From NCBI RefSeq assembly GCF_008801835.1, contig NZ_VZOW01000001.1, forward strand, positions 62,001 through 126,000: a stretch of DNA of 64,000 nt. Reading direction: 5' to 3'. This DNA is from Cupriavidus pauculus (GTDB lineage: Bacteria; Pseudomonadota; Gammaproteobacteria; Burkholderiales; Burkholderiaceae). Shown piece after piece: positions 1 to 8,911 of this stretch. Under the pieces are notes generated by a model. It made no database searches, was not told the origin of the DNA, and saw only the letters and a program-made list of their open reading frames with translations. How positions within the stretch are numbered: the stretch's first letter is position 1; every line of letters begins with the position of its first letter. The translations under genes were made by a program, and so were the position numbers.

Positions 1-866
1 TCGCCGTAGCGCTGGAAGCGGATCGCATTCGGCGTGAAGCGCTCGCCGCCATGGTCGCGCGCGATGGCCAGCAATTGCGCGGCCGGCAACGTGGGCGACG
101 GACGGCCCGACGCCGTGACTTCCGGCGTGGCGGCGGTCACACGCGGCACCACCTCGAACAACTTGCCGTCGAACGTGAGCGTGTTGAAGACCATCACCAT
201 CACCAGCGACAGGCAGAACATGGCCCCAGTGATGGCGAAGATCAGATGGAACGGCAGGCTGAACAAGCCGACCACGTTGTGCGCGTCCATCCAGAAGCGT
301 TTGAGATTTCGCCCCGGGCGCACCGCGAACAGGTCTTTCTTCAGGCGTGGCAGATGCAGGATCACGCCGGACACCAGCGCCAGGCCATACAGCACGGAGA
401 TGATCCCCATGAAGTACATGCCGTTCATGCCGAGCCCGAGCGCATAGTGCAGGGAATTCAGGAACGCCGACAACTCGCCGGTGACATGATCGAGCGAGGT
501 GTCGTTCTGCGCCGCCTTGTCGCCGTTCAGGCGCGCGCCGTTTATCGTCTGCCACTCGCCCGCCTTGTCCTGCCAGTAGGCATTGAAGTCCGGCTCTTCC
601 TTGCTGGGCAGGCCGACGAAGACGCTATTGGCCGCTTCGGGATGCACGGCGACCAGCTTTTGCACGAACGCGTCGATGGCGGGGCCTTCCACCGCGACAT
701 CGGTGGCGTGATGGCCTTCCAGGCGCGCCGGGTTCTGCCAGACATGCAGTTCGTGATGGAACACCGTGATCGCGCCCGCGAAGAACGCGATAAAGAGCGC
801 CCATCCGGCCATCAGCCCGACCCAGGTGTGAAGCGTATTGAACACGCGAAGAGTATTGGGTTTCAT
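1..866 (-). CDS. PepSY-associated membrane protein, C-terminus cut by window edge
   Basis: Reading frame of at least 288 codons, open at the window edge, starting at ATG 866-864 (MKPNTLRVFNTLHTWVG). It has a first membrane helix (GLMAGWALFIAFFAGAITVF), a periplasmic stretch, then two further hydrophobic segments (GMYFMGIISVLYGLALVSGV and the LFSLPFHLIFAITGAMF region). This is the PepSY_TM (PiuB-like) arrangement of inner-membrane proteins linked to ferric-siderophore uptake, in which conserved histidines may bind haem. It is the third gene of an operon with DUF3325 and DUF3649 proteins; only 10 nt separate it from the preceding stop. The iron role is inferred from family, neighbours and the Fur-box-like site upstream; a reductase activity is not shown. 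Confidence 0.85.
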   Translation of the reverse strand, partial: MKPNTLRVFNTLHTWVGLMAGWALFIAFFAGAITVFHHELHVWQNPARLEGHHATDVAVEGPAIDAFVQKLVAVHPEAANSVFVGLPSKEEPDFNAYWQDKAGEWQTINGARLNGDKAAQNDTSLDHVTGELSAFLNSLHYALGLGMNGMYFMGIISVLYGLALVSGVILHLPRLKKDLFAVRPGRNLKRFWMDAHNVVGLFSLPFHLIFAITGAMFCLSLVMVMVFNTLTFDGKLFEVVPRVTAATPEVTASGRPSPTLPAAQLLAIARDHGGERFTPNAIRFQRYG

Positions 867-876
867 GCGAATCGTC

Positions 877-1176
877 TCAGGAGCCAGTCACTGCGGAGAG
901 CGTGGAAGCGGGTGGCATCGCATGCATGGCTCGCACGGCCCACAGAATGCCGTAACAGACCAGATTGCCGCCGGCCAGCCATAGCCATGCGGCGCGACTG
1001 CTGTGGAACAGCAGGGTCACGCTGATGATGGCGACCCACAGCACGAAGCTCAGTACGATGGCAACGACCACGCCGCCTTCCCAGCCGCCCGGCAGCCACA
1101 GCACGCCGAGCGTGCAAAGCGCAATCGCCAGCGGCAATCCAAGCAGTGTTCCGGCCAGCCATTTGGTGCCCATCAT
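877..1176 (-). CDS. DUF3649 family small membrane protein (iron-uptake accessory)
   Basis: About 99 residues with three or four hydrophobic segments (LAGTLLGLPLAIALCTLGVL, VVVAIVLSFVLWVAIISVTL, AWLWLAGGNLVCYGILWAV). Size, topology and position between a DUF3325 protein and a PepSY protein match the DUF3649 family, whose members are often labelled iron transporter or iron-uptake protein without biochemical proof. The frame is open seven codons further upstream, but the start at ATG 1176 (or the adjacent ATG 1173) is preferred: it overlaps the DUF3325 stop in an ATGA-type junction and lies 7 nt after an AAGGAAA Shine-Dalgarno. The overlap implies translational coupling. Confidence 0.8.
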   Translation of the reverse strand: MMGTKWLAGTLLGLPLAIALCTLGVLWLPGGWEGGVVVAIVLSFVLWVAIISVTLLFHSSRAAWLWLAGGNLVCYGILWAVRAMHAMPPASTLSAVTGS

Positions 1177-1484
1177 GATGGATTTCCTTCGCTGCACGAT
1201 TCATCGTCGCGGTGGTGATGGAGCCAGGTGCCGATGAACGGCCATAGCGACAGGCAGCAGGTAAGCGTGACGAGCGTCGCGGCGATGGCAACTGGCCAGC
1301 CTTCGGGCACGCTCATCAGCCACATGCCGGCCGCAGCCAGCAACACGGCGATCCAGCAAAGCGTGCGCGCAGACAGCGGCGCACGACCCTTGCCGTTGGC
1401 GTCGACCATCAACACCTGATTCGGCGAGGCAAGATACAGGCACGCGGCAGCGGCCAGGGAGAAAAGTATGGCTAACGCTTGCAT
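1173..1484 (-). CDS. DUF3325 family small membrane protein (iron-uptake accessory)
   Basis: About 103 residues beginning MQALAILFSLAAAACLYLAS, with three hydrophobic helices and a His/Asp-rich tail (WLHHHRDDESC). Family assignment to DUF3325 rests on size, the AxxCLYLASPNQ-like start and the DUF3325-DUF3649-PepSY gene order that accompanies TonB-dependent siderophore receptors in many proteobacteria. The frame is open to 1550, but that longer start would put the Fur-like box inside the coding region and adds a Tyr/Arg-rich stretch unlike the family, so ATG 1484 is chosen. First gene of the operon; no receptor gene is visible next to it. Confidence 0.8.
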   Translation of the reverse strand: MQALAILFSLAAAACLYLASPNQVLMVDANGKGRAPLSARTLCWIAVLLAAAGMWLMSVPEGWPVAIAATLVTLTCCLSLWPFIGTWLHHHRDDESCSEGNPS

Positions 1485-1525
1485 GCGTCGGGCGTCCCGA
1501 AGGCGGTAACGAATAAAAACATAAT

Positions 1526-1544
1526 AATAATGATTCGCATTTAA
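1526..1544 (-). promoter_or_regulatory. Fur-box-like site upstream of the iron operon
   Basis: Read on the minus strand the site is TTAAATGCGAATCATTATT. It matches the 19-bp Fur consensus (GATAATGATAATCATTATC) at 13 of 19 positions, with a full AATCATTAT right half, and sits in the only AT-rich patch of the region, about 42 nt before the DUF3325 start. This position would let Fur cover the promoter under iron-replete conditions. Binding is inferred. Confidence 0.6.
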
Positions 1545-1647
1545 TTTCACAAGGAAATCAGGGCCTTATGTGACGATTTGGTACGCTCTCGGCCCGCAGC
1601 GACATGACAAAAATGTAATGTCCACGCCGCAGCCAGTCGTGCAAATG

Positions 1648-1673
1648 AAAACGCCCGGCACGATGGCCGGGCG
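1648..1673 (-). terminator. Rho-independent terminator after serB
   Basis: Perfect 8-bp stem (1652-1659 with 1666-1673) with a 6-nt loop. On the minus strand it is followed by a TTTT run, 25 nt past the serB stop. Confidence 0.75.
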
Positions 1674-1697
1674 GGTGGGATGCTGAGCGGGGGCGCG

Positions 1698-2552
1698 TTA
1701 CTGGGCGAACAGGTTCAGCAAGCCGTCAAGTCCGACATGATTGAATGCGACGCTGGCCTGCGCGCGAACGATGGGCTTGGCGCGAAAAGCCACCGACAGC
1801 CCGGCCACGGCCATCATTTTCAGGTCGTTCGAGCCATCGCCCATCACGATTGCCTGAGCGGGATCGGCGCCGATCTGTTCGCAGACCTCGCGCACGGTGC
1901 GCGCCTTGACGTCGGCATTGACGATTTCGCCGACCACATTGCCGGTCAGCTTGCCATCGACGATTTCCAGCGTGTTGGCGCGCGTGAAATCGAGCCCGAG
2001 GCGCGGCTTGAGCTTGTCCGTGAAATGCACGAATCCACCGGAAACCAGCAGCGTGCGCAGGCCGAGTGCCTGGACCGCCTTGAGCATGCGCTCGGCGCCC
2101 GGCGACAGACGCAGCCGTTCTTCGTACACCCGGTCGAGCACGCTCGCGTCCAGGCCCTTGAGCAGCGCCACGCGGCGGCGCAGGCTTTCGTTGAAATCGG
2201 TGATTTCCCCGCGCATCGCGGCTTCGGTGATCGCCGACACTTCAGCCTTGAGCCCGCAGAAATCGGCGATCTCGTCGATGCACTCGATCGTGATCAGGGT
2301 CGAGTCCATGTCCATGGCGACCAGGCGAAAGTCCGACAGCTTGCGGCCGGCCGGCACCACTGCCCAGTCGATGCCGCGCGGTCCGCACAAGTCATCGAGC
2401 GCAGTGTGCAACGGGGGCGACAAGGGCAGGCATTCGTCCGCAACGGCGACGTTTTCATCGCGCAGTGCGAAGGCTGACGCGTTGGCCACGGTGCGCACGG
2501 CGGCGATGTCGGCCGCGGACAGCGGGGACAAGCTCTGGAGAATCAGGGGCAT
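1698..2552 (-). CDS. serB: Phosphoserine phosphatase
   Basis: 284-residue HAD-family enzyme that dephosphorylates L-3-phosphoserine in the last step of serine synthesis. Motif I is MDMDSTLITIECIDEIADF with the nucleophile Asp in DMDST, motif II is VSGGF and motif III is GDGSNDLKM. The N-terminal ~80 residues form the ACT-like lead domain usual for proteobacterial SerB. The frame is open to 2606, but the start at ATG 2552 (MPLILQSLSPLSAAD) gives the family length. It follows mfd and argE on the same strand, 93 nt after the argE stop, and ends at a clear terminator. Confidence 0.95.
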   Translation of the reverse strand: MPLILQSLSPLSAADIAAVRTVANASAFALRDENVAVADECLPLSPPLHTALDDLCGPRGIDWAVVPAGRKLSDFRLVAMDMDSTLITIECIDEIADFCGLKAEVSAITEAAMRGEITDFNESLRRRVALLKGLDASVLDRVYEERLRLSPGAERMLKAVQALGLRTLLVSGGFVHFTDKLKPRLGLDFTRANTLEIVDGKLTGNVVGEIVNADVKARTVREVCEQIGADPAQAIVMGDGSNDLKMMAVAGLSVAFRAKPIVRAQASVAFNHVGLDGLLNLFAQ

Positions 2553-2645
2553 GACAGCGGAAGAATAGGCTGGAAGCGGGGAGGCGGTATTGTACTGCGA
2601 GTGCATGCGCGCCCCGGGGCGAGGCGCGCACGGAAGCGCTGGCGG

Positions 2646-3857
2646 TTATGCCACGCGCAGGCTGTCCACCACCTTGTGCAAAAACGCCTCGCATGCCGCG
2701 AGCTGGTCCAGGGCGACGAATTCGTCAGGCTTGTGCGCCTGCTGGATATCGCCGGGGCCGCATACGACGGCCGGAATGCCGGCGCGCTGGAACAGGCCCG
2801 CCTCGGTGCCGTAGGCCACCTTGTTGGTGTCGCGGTCGGCGGTCAGCGCGCGCACCAGTTGCGTGATGGCATCGGCCTCCGCAGCGTCGAGCGAGGGCGC
2901 GGCGGCAATCTTGCTGATGACCATTCCGGCGTCGACATGCTCGGCGCGCATCTTCGGCGCCAGTACATCGTGCACGTAGGCTTCGATGCGCGCGAGGATG
3001 GCTTCGGGATCGACACCGGGCAGATTGCGGAATTCGAACACGAACTCGCATTCCGCGGGAATGGTGTTGAGTGCAATGCCGCCGTGAATGGTGCCGGTCG
3101 ATGCCGTGGTGAACGGCACATCGAAAGCCCGGTCGTACGGGCCGTTGGCCTTGAATTCGTCGGCGATGTCGCGGATGTAGCAGATCAGGCGCGCGGCGTA
3201 TTCGATGGCGTTGACGCCTTTCGGAGTGAGCGACGAATGCGCGGCCTGGCCTTTTACGCAGCAGCGATAGGCATTGATGCCCTTGTGCGCGACGATCACG
3301 CGCATGCTGGTCGGCTCGCCAACGATGCATCCGGCCGGCTTGACGCCGCGATCGCGCAGTTCGGCCAGCAGATACGGCGCGCCCATACAGCCGATTTCCT
3401 CGTCGAACGACAGCGCGTAATGGACCGGCTCGCGCAGCTTCGCTTCGAGAATGGTTGGCAGCAGCGCTAGGCTCGTGCCGATAAAGCCCTTCATGTCGCA
3501 CGTACCGCGGCCGTAAAGTTTGCCGTCGCGGATCACCGGGGTGAACGGATCGGTGGTCCAGTTCTGGCCGTCCACGGGCACCACATCGGTATGGCCCGAA
3601 AGCACGATGCCGCCATCGGTTGCGCCGTTTGCGGCGGGCACCGTGACGAAGAGGTTTGCCTTGTCGCCCTGCGGGTTGTAGCTCAGGTGCGGGCGCAGGC
3701 CCTTGGCCAGGAAGTGGTCGCGCACCGATTCGATCAATCCCAGGTTGGAATGGCGCGAAGTGGTGTCGAACGACACCAGGCGCTTGGTCCAGTCGAGCGC
3801 ACTATGGCGCCCGGACGCTTCGGTTGCGGCGGTCTTGGTGTCGGAAGTGGCTTGCAT
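2646..3857 (-). CDS. argE: Acetylornithine deacetylase (M20 family)
   Basis: 403-residue M20 metallopeptidase-type hydrolase that releases ornithine from N-acetylornithine in arginine synthesis. Metal and catalytic motifs are in order: SGHTDVVP, GTCDMKGF with the bridging Asp, FDEEIGCMGAP with the catalytic Glu, and a final QQAHKPDEF His. The central dimerisation domain carries KGINAYRCCVKGQAAHSS. The frame is open 89 codons further upstream; ATG 3857 (MQATSDTKTAAT) gives the family length and leaves 55 nt to the mfd stop. Likely co-transcribed with mfd and serB. Other M20 deacetylases such as DapE are possible, but the sequence pattern fits ArgE better. Confidence 0.88.
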   Translation of the reverse strand: MQATSDTKTAATEASGRHSALDWTKRLVSFDTTSRHSNLGLIESVRDHFLAKGLRPHLSYNPQGDKANLFVTVPAANGATDGGIVLSGHTDVVPVDGQNWTTDPFTPVIRDGKLYGRGTCDMKGFIGTSLALLPTILEAKLREPVHYALSFDEEIGCMGAPYLLAELRDRGVKPAGCIVGEPTSMRVIVAHKGINAYRCCVKGQAAHSSLTPKGVNAIEYAARLICYIRDIADEFKANGPYDRAFDVPFTTASTGTIHGGIALNTIPAECEFVFEFRNLPGVDPEAILARIEAYVHDVLAPKMRAEHVDAGMVISKIAAAPSLDAAEADAITQLVRALTADRDTNKVAYGTEAGLFQRAGIPAVVCGPGDIQQAHKPDEFVALDQLAACEAFLHKVVDSLRVA

Positions 3858-3912
3858 GGGGCGTCGAAACGGTTGATTCGTCAAGGATGTGATCGTACAC
3901 CGGGCGGTCGTA

Positions 3913-6900
3913 TCAGGCCAGTTGGCGCAGCGTGTGCTTGATGGTTTGCGCACGCGCGGCCACATCGGGCATCTTTGCCTCGATGCGCAGCTTGTCCTGG
4001 CCGGCCAGCTTGATATGGCGGTTCTTCTGTACCAGATCGATGATACGGATGGCGTCGATCGGCGGGTTTGGCACGAATTGCACGCTGACCGTCGCCTCGC
4101 CTGCGTCGATCTTGCGCACGCCAAGCGGCGCGGCGGCGATACGCAGCCGGTGCGTTTCGATCAGTGCCTGGGCCTGCGCCGGCAACCGGCCGAAACGGTC
4201 GATCAGCTCTTCCTGGATGTCGTCCACGCGCTCGCCGGTCTCGCAGTTGGCGAGCCGCTTGTACAGCGACAGGCGCTCGTGCACATCGGCGCAATAATCG
4301 TTGGGCAGCAGCGCCGGCGTGCCGAGATTGATCTCGGTGGTGGCGGCCAGCGGCGCCATCAGATCAGGTTCCTTGCCCGCCTTCAGCGCCTTCACGGCCG
4401 CGTTGAGCATGTCCGTGTAGAGCTGGAAGCCGATTTCGTGGATTTCGCCCGATTGCTTGTCGCCGAGCACCTCGCCGGCGCCGCGGATTTCCAGGTCGTG
4501 CATGGCCAGATAGAAGCCCGAACCAAGTTCTTCCATCTGCTGGATTGCTTCGAGCCGGCGCTGTGCCTGCTTGGTCAGCCCATCCACATCGTGCACCAGC
4601 AGGTAGGCGTACGCCTGGTGGTGGCTGCGGCCGACGCGACCGCGCAACTGGTGCAACTGCGCCAGGCCAAACTTGTCGGCGCGGTGGATCAGTATCGTGT
4701 TGGCCGTGGGCACGTCGATCCCGGTTTCGATGATCGTCGTGCACAGCAGGATGTTGTCGCGACGCGCGACGAAATCGCGCATCACGCGCTCCAGTTCGCG
4801 CTCGTGCATCTGACCGTGAGCCACGGCGATGCGCGCCTCGGGCACCAGTTCGGCCAGCCTGGCGCGCTTGTTCTCGATGGTTTCGACTTCGTTGTGCAGG
4901 AAGTACACCTGGCCGCCGCGCTTGAGCTCGCGCAGGATGGCCTCGCGGATCACGCCGTCTTCCTCGCGACGCACGAACGTCTTGATCGCCAGGCGCTTTT
5001 GCGGCGCGGTGGCGATCACGGAAAAATCGCGCAGGCCTTCCAGCGCCATGCCCAGCGTGCGCGGAATCGGCGTGGCGGTCAGCGTTAGCACGTCGACCTC
5101 GGCGCGCAGCGTTTTCAGCGCTTCCTTCTGACGCACGCCAAAGCGGTGTTCCTCGTCGATGATGACGAGCCCCAGCCGCTGGAACTTCACGTCGTCGGAC
5201 AGCAGCTTGTGCGTGCCGATCACGATATCGACCGTGCCTTCGTTGATCTGCTTGATCGCCGCGTCGATTTCCTTCTTGGTCTTGAAGCGCGAGAGCTCGA
5301 CGATCCGCACCGGCCATTCGGCGAAGCGATCGGACAGGGTTTGGAAATGCTGCTCGGCCAGCAGCGTGGTGGGCGCCAGCATGGCCACCTGCTTGCCGCC
5401 AAGCACCGCCACGAACGCCGCGCGCAACGCCACCTCAGTCTTGCCAAAGCCCACATCGCCGCAGACCAGGCGGTCCATCGGCTTGCCCGACGTCATGTCG
5501 GCGATCACCGCGGCAATGGCTGCGGCCTGGTCCGGCGTTTCCTCGAAGCCGAAACTCTCGGCGAAGGTCTCGTAATCCTTTGGCTGCAGCGGGAACGCAA
5601 AGCCCTCGCGCGAGGCGCGGCGCGCGTACAGGTTCAGCAGTTCAGCGGCGGTGTCGCGGATCTGTTGCGCGGCACGGCGCTTGGCCTTGTCCCACTGGCC
5701 GGTGCCGAGCGAGTGCAGCGGCGCGGTTTCGGGATCGGCGCCGGAATAGCGCGAGATCACGTGCAACTGGTGCACCGGCACATAGAGCTTGCTGGCCTTG
5801 TCGTAGTCCAGATGCAGAAACTCTTCGTCGCCCTGGCCCATGTCCAGCGTGACCAAGCCCTGGTAGCGGCCGATTCCGTGTTCGCTGTGGACGACTGGAT
5901 CGCCAATCTTGAGTTCGGCCAGGTCGCGCACCATGGCATCGACGGTGCTGGCCTGTTCCTGCTTGCGGCGGCCCGCGCGGCGCGCGGTGCCTGCATACAG
6001 TTCGTTTTCGGTGACGAACGCGAGTTGCGCCGATGGCAGTGCGAAGCCGCTTTGCAGCGGGGCCACGGCAATCGAGAAATGCGACTCGCCGCTCAGGAAC
6101 GATGCGAAGTCGTCGACGATCGTCGGACGCAAGCCGCTTTCGGCAAACAGCTGCAGCAGCGTCTCGCGCCGGCCGGCCGAATCCGCGCACATCAGCACGC
6201 GCGTGGCCTTGTTCAGCAGCAGCGCTTCCAGATTGACCAGCGGATCTTCGGCGCGCCGGTTGACCGAAACATCGGGCAGCCCGGCCGCGAACGATGGCGC
6301 CTGCTCCGGCGCGGGCTCGCGCTGCAGCAACAGTCGCGCAAGAGGCTTGGCCGCGACGAAGAACTGTTCTTCGGACAGGAACAGATCCGCAGGCGGCAGC
6401 AGCGGGCGCTCGCGGTCGTGCCGCATGAAGTTGTAGCGCTGCGTGGTGTCGGCCCAGAAACGCCGGATGGCGTCGTCGACGCCGCCGGTGAATGCCAGCT
6501 GAGTGCCTTGCGGCAGGTAGTCGAACAGCGTGGCGCTTTGCTCGAAGAACAGCGGCAGGTAGTACTCGATCCCGGCCGACGGCACGCCGTTGCCGATATC
6601 CTTGTAGATCGGCGATTTGGTCGGGTCGCCTTCGAACACCTCGCGCCAGCGTCCGCGAAACGCCGTGCGCGCGGCCTCGTCGAGCGGAAATTCGCGGCCC
6701 GGCAGCAACCGCACTTCTTTGACCGGGTAGAGGCTGCGTTGCGAATCGGGGTCGAAGGCGCGAATAGTCTCGATTTCGTCGCCAAACAGGTCGATCCGGT
6801 ATGGCAACGCCGAGCCCATCGGATAGAGATCGATCAGCCCGCCGCGCACGCTGTACTCGCCGGGGCGCATCACGGCGCTCACATGCTCGTAGCCGGCCAA

Positions 6901-7365
6901 CGTGAATTGCGCCTTGAGCGCGGCTTCGTCGAGCTTTTCGCCCTGCTTGAAGAAGAACGTGTAGGCAGCCAGAAACGACGGCGGGGCCAGACGATAGAGC
7001 GCCGTCGATGCCGGCACGATCATCACGTCGCATTGGCCACCTTGAATATCGTGCAGCGTCGCCAGCCGCTCGGACACCAGATCCTGATGTGGCGAGAAGC
7101 TGTCGTAGGGCAGCGTCTCCCAGTCAGGCAGAAGGCGCACGCGCAGTTCGGGCGCAAACCACGGGATTTCGTCGGCCAGCCGCTGCGCATCGATCGCATG
7201 GGCGCACACCACGGCCACCATCGGCACGCTGTCGCGATGCTGGCGCGCGTAGGCGGCCACGGCAAGCGCGTCGGAAGATCCGGTCAGGCCGGGCACGGCA
7301 TGGCGCATGCCGGGCTTGATCAGCGGCAGCACGGCAAACGGGTAAGCAGCTTGGTTGTCAGGCAT
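3913..7365 (-). CDS. mfd: Transcription-repair coupling factor
   Basis: 1150-residue ATP-dependent translocase that pushes stalled RNA polymerase off DNA and recruits UvrA. Domain order matches Mfd: N-terminal UvrB-like module, RNAP-interacting CarD-like domain around residue 490 (GDPVVHSEHGIGRYQG), then RecG-like helicase lobes with Walker A CGDVGFGKTEVALRA (about residue 638) and Walker B IIDEEHRFGV (about 737), and a C-terminal TRCF domain. The frame allows a start at 7419; ATG 7365 (MPDNQAAYPFAVLPL) is preferred on family length. Divergent from ispD across about 180 nt. Confidence 0.96.
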   Translation of the reverse strand: MPDNQAAYPFAVLPLIKPGMRHAVPGLTGSSDALAVAAYARQHRDSVPMVAVVCAHAIDAQRLADEIPWFAPELRVRLLPDWETLPYDSFSPHQDLVSERLATLHDIQGGQCDVMIVPASTALYRLAPPSFLAAYTFFFKQGEKLDEAALKAQFTLAGYEHVSAVMRPGEYSVRGGLIDLYPMGSALPYRIDLFGDEIETIRAFDPDSQRSLYPVKEVRLLPGREFPLDEAARTAFRGRWREVFEGDPTKSPIYKDIGNGVPSAGIEYYLPLFFEQSATLFDYLPQGTQLAFTGGVDDAIRRFWADTTQRYNFMRHDRERPLLPPADLFLSEEQFFVAAKPLARLLLQREPAPEQAPSFAAGLPDVSVNRRAEDPLVNLEALLLNKATRVLMCADSAGRRETLLQLFAESGLRPTIVDDFASFLSGESHFSIAVAPLQSGFALPSAQLAFVTENELYAGTARRAGRRKQEQASTVDAMVRDLAELKIGDPVVHSEHGIGRYQGLVTLDMGQGDEEFLHLDYDKASKLYVPVHQLHVISRYSGADPETAPLHSLGTGQWDKAKRRAAQQIRDTAAELLNLYARRASREGFAFPLQPKDYETFAESFGFEETPDQAAAIAAVIADMTSGKPMDRLVCGDVGFGKTEVALRAAFVAVLGGKQVAMLAPTTLLAEQHFQTLSDRFAEWPVRIVELSRFKTKKEIDAAIKQINEGTVDIVIGTHKLLSDDVKFQRLGLVIIDEEHRFGVRQKEALKTLRAEVDVLTLTATPIPRTLGMALEGLRDFSVIATAPQKRLAIKTFVRREEDGVIREAILRELKRGGQVYFLHNEVETIENKRARLAELVPEARIAVAHGQMHERELERVMRDFVARRDNILLCTTIIETGIDVPTANTILIHRADKFGLAQLHQLRGRVGRSHHQAYAYLLVHDVDGLTKQAQRRLEAIQQMEELGSGFYLAMHDLEIRGAGEVLGDKQSGEIHEIGFQLYTDMLNAAVKALKAGKEPDLMAPLAATTEINLGTPALLPNDYCADVHERLSLYKRLANCETGERVDDIQEELIDRFGRLPAQAQALIETHRLRIAAAPLGVRKIDAGEATVSVQFVPNPPIDAIRIIDLVQKNRHIKLAGQDKLRIEAKMPDVAARAQTIKHTLRQLA

Positions 7366-7486
7366 TGGCAGCAGATAACGCGTAAACGACCATACCCCGC
7401 CGGCGCATGCGTGCGGCATGTCGCGGGCAGGGAAAATCGGTTTTTGCCTGCCTGGATCGGAGGATCGTGGCGGCGGGCGAGGGCCG

Positions 7487-7523
7487 TATTATAGAATGCG
7501 CACCGGCCGGCCTGCAGGCCGGC
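7487..7523 (+). promoter_or_regulatory. Probable ispD promoter element and leader palindrome
   Basis: A TATTATAGAAT stretch (from 7487) offers a -10 element in an otherwise GC-rich spacer; no good -35 is visible. It is followed at 7506-7523 by a perfect 18-bp palindrome GCCGGCCTGCAGGCCGGC, which would fold as a hairpin in the ispD leader 25 nt before the GTG start, or act as a protein site. Confidence 0.4.
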
Positions 7524-7548
7524 TTCCGATATCCCAACCGCCAAGCCC

Positions 7549-8289
7549 GTGTCCGATCGTCGATTCGCCCTGATTCCCTGTGCCGGTACCGGCAGCCGTG
7601 CCGGCGGCGCCGTGCAGAAGCAATACCAGACGGTGGCCGGACGGCCGATGCTGTGGTTCGCGCTGGCCGCGTTTTCGGCATGTGAGGCCATCAGCGCCAC
7701 GGCGCTGGTGCTGGCGCCGGACGACCTGCCGCTGGAGGCGCGTTTCGGTCCGCAGGTGTTTGCGGGACTGCGCTTCGATACCGCGTTTGTCGGCGGAGAT
7801 TCGCGCCATGCGTCGGTGCTGGCGGGGCTGCATCATCTGGCCACGCTCGGCGCGCGCGATACCGACTGGGTCCTGGTGCACGACGCCGCGCGTCCAGGCC
7901 TGACGCCGGCGATGATCGACACGCTGGTGCGCGCGGTGGAGTCCGATGACGCCGCCAGCGAGCCCATCGGCGGCATTCTTGCCGTGCCCGTGCCCGATAC
8001 GCTGAAGCGCGCCGACGCCGGCGCGCGCATCGGCGCGACGGTGCCGCGCGAGGGCCTGTGGCAGGCGCAGACACCGCAGATGTTCCGCATTGGCGTGCTG
8101 CGTCACGCGCTCGAGGACGCGATGGCAGCTGGCGCCGTGGTGACCGACGAAGCCAGCGCGATCGAGCGGCTGGGACTGCATCCGCGTCTGGTCAACGGAT
8201 CGCTGCGCAATTTCAAGGTGACCTATCCGGAGGACTTCGCCCTGGCCGATGTCCTGCTGCGCACGGGATCGACCCCGTCCGCGGCCTGA
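7549..8289 (+). CDS. ispD: 2-C-methyl-D-erythritol 4-phosphate cytidylyltransferase
   Basis: 246 residues. It makes CDP-methylerythritol from MEP and CTP in the non-mevalonate isoprenoid pathway. The nucleotide-binding start is [15 protein letters not shown] followed by [24 protein letters not shown] and the PQMF...[10 protein letters not shown] region are also family features. Start is GTG 7549 (MSDRRFAL...). ispF follows 22 nt downstream, the usual ispDF pairing. Confidence 0.96.
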   Translation: MSDRRFALIPCAGTGSRAGGAVQKQYQTVAGRPMLWFALAAFSACEAISATALVLAPDDLPLEARFGPQVFAGLRFDTAFVGGDSRHASVLAGLHHLATLGARDTDWVLVHDAARPGLTPAMIDTLVRAVESDDAASEPIGGILAVPVPDTLKRADAGARIGATVPREGLWQAQTPQMFRIGVLRHALEDAMAAGAVVTDEASAIERLGLHPRLVNGSLRNFKVTYPEDFALADVLLRTGSTPSAA

Positions 8290-8311
8290 TCCTTTTCTTC
8301 AAGGAGTTGTT

Positions 8312-8818
8312 TTGAATCCGTTCGATTTTCGCGTTGGACAGGGCTATGACGTGCACGCGCTGGTAGCCGGTCGCAAGCTCATTCTCGGTGGCGTCGAGAT
8401 TCCGCACGATCGCGGACTGCTGGGGCATTCCGACGCCGACGCGTTGCTGCATGCGGTCACCGACGCACTGTTCGGTGCGGCGGCCCTGGGCGATATCGGG
8501 CGCCATTTTCCCGATACAGATCCCGATTTCGCCGGTGCGGACAGCCGCGTCCTGCTGCGTGAAGCGGCGCGGCGCGTGCGTGAAGCGGGCTTCGAAATCG
8601 GCAATGTCGACGCCACGGTCATTGCGCAAAAACCGAAACTTGCGCCGCATATTGCGGGCATGGTGCAGAACCTGGCCTACGACCTGGGCCTGCCGGTCAC
8701 GCATTGCAACGTGAAAGCGAAAACCAACGAGAAGCTTGGCTTCGAAGGCAAGGAGGAGGGGATCGTCGCGCAGGCGGCGGTGCTGATCTACCGCCGTACC
8801 GCTGACGTGCAGGACTGA
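8312..8818 (+). CDS. ispF: 2-C-methyl-D-erythritol 2,4-cyclodiphosphate synthase
   Basis: 168 residues. It cyclises CDP-ME 2-phosphate with release of CMP. Zinc and active-site motifs are DVHAL near the start, [19 protein letters not shown] and [10 protein letters not shown], and the C-terminal [13 protein letters not shown] is present. The start is set at TTG 8312, 5 nt after a strong AAGGAG at 8301-8306. This gives [16 protein letters not shown] and the usual length; the in-frame ATG at 8249 lies inside ispD and would add 21 foreign residues. Confidence 0.95.
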   Translation: MNPFDFRVGQGYDVHALVAGRKLILGGVEIPHDRGLLGHSDADALLHAVTDALFGAAALGDIGRHFPDTDPDFAGADSRVLLREAARRVREAGFEIGNVDATVIAQKPKLAPHIAGMVQNLAYDLGLPVTHCNVKAKTNEKLGFEGKEEGIVAQAAVLIYRRTADVQD

Positions 8819-8911
8819 ATCACAGACGAAATCCGATGAGCGATGCGCCTGCGGCGCGCTTCGCTCGCGGCTTGGCCGCGGTTGGCCGGGCGGCTTGCGC
8901 TGGCGTGCCGG

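Noticed and set aside
5146..7494. 782-codon plus-strand ORF opposite mfd
   Set aside because: It is the mirror of mfd in GC-rich DNA, with Arg/His/Gln-rich low-information sequence and no domain; mfd has complete motifs.
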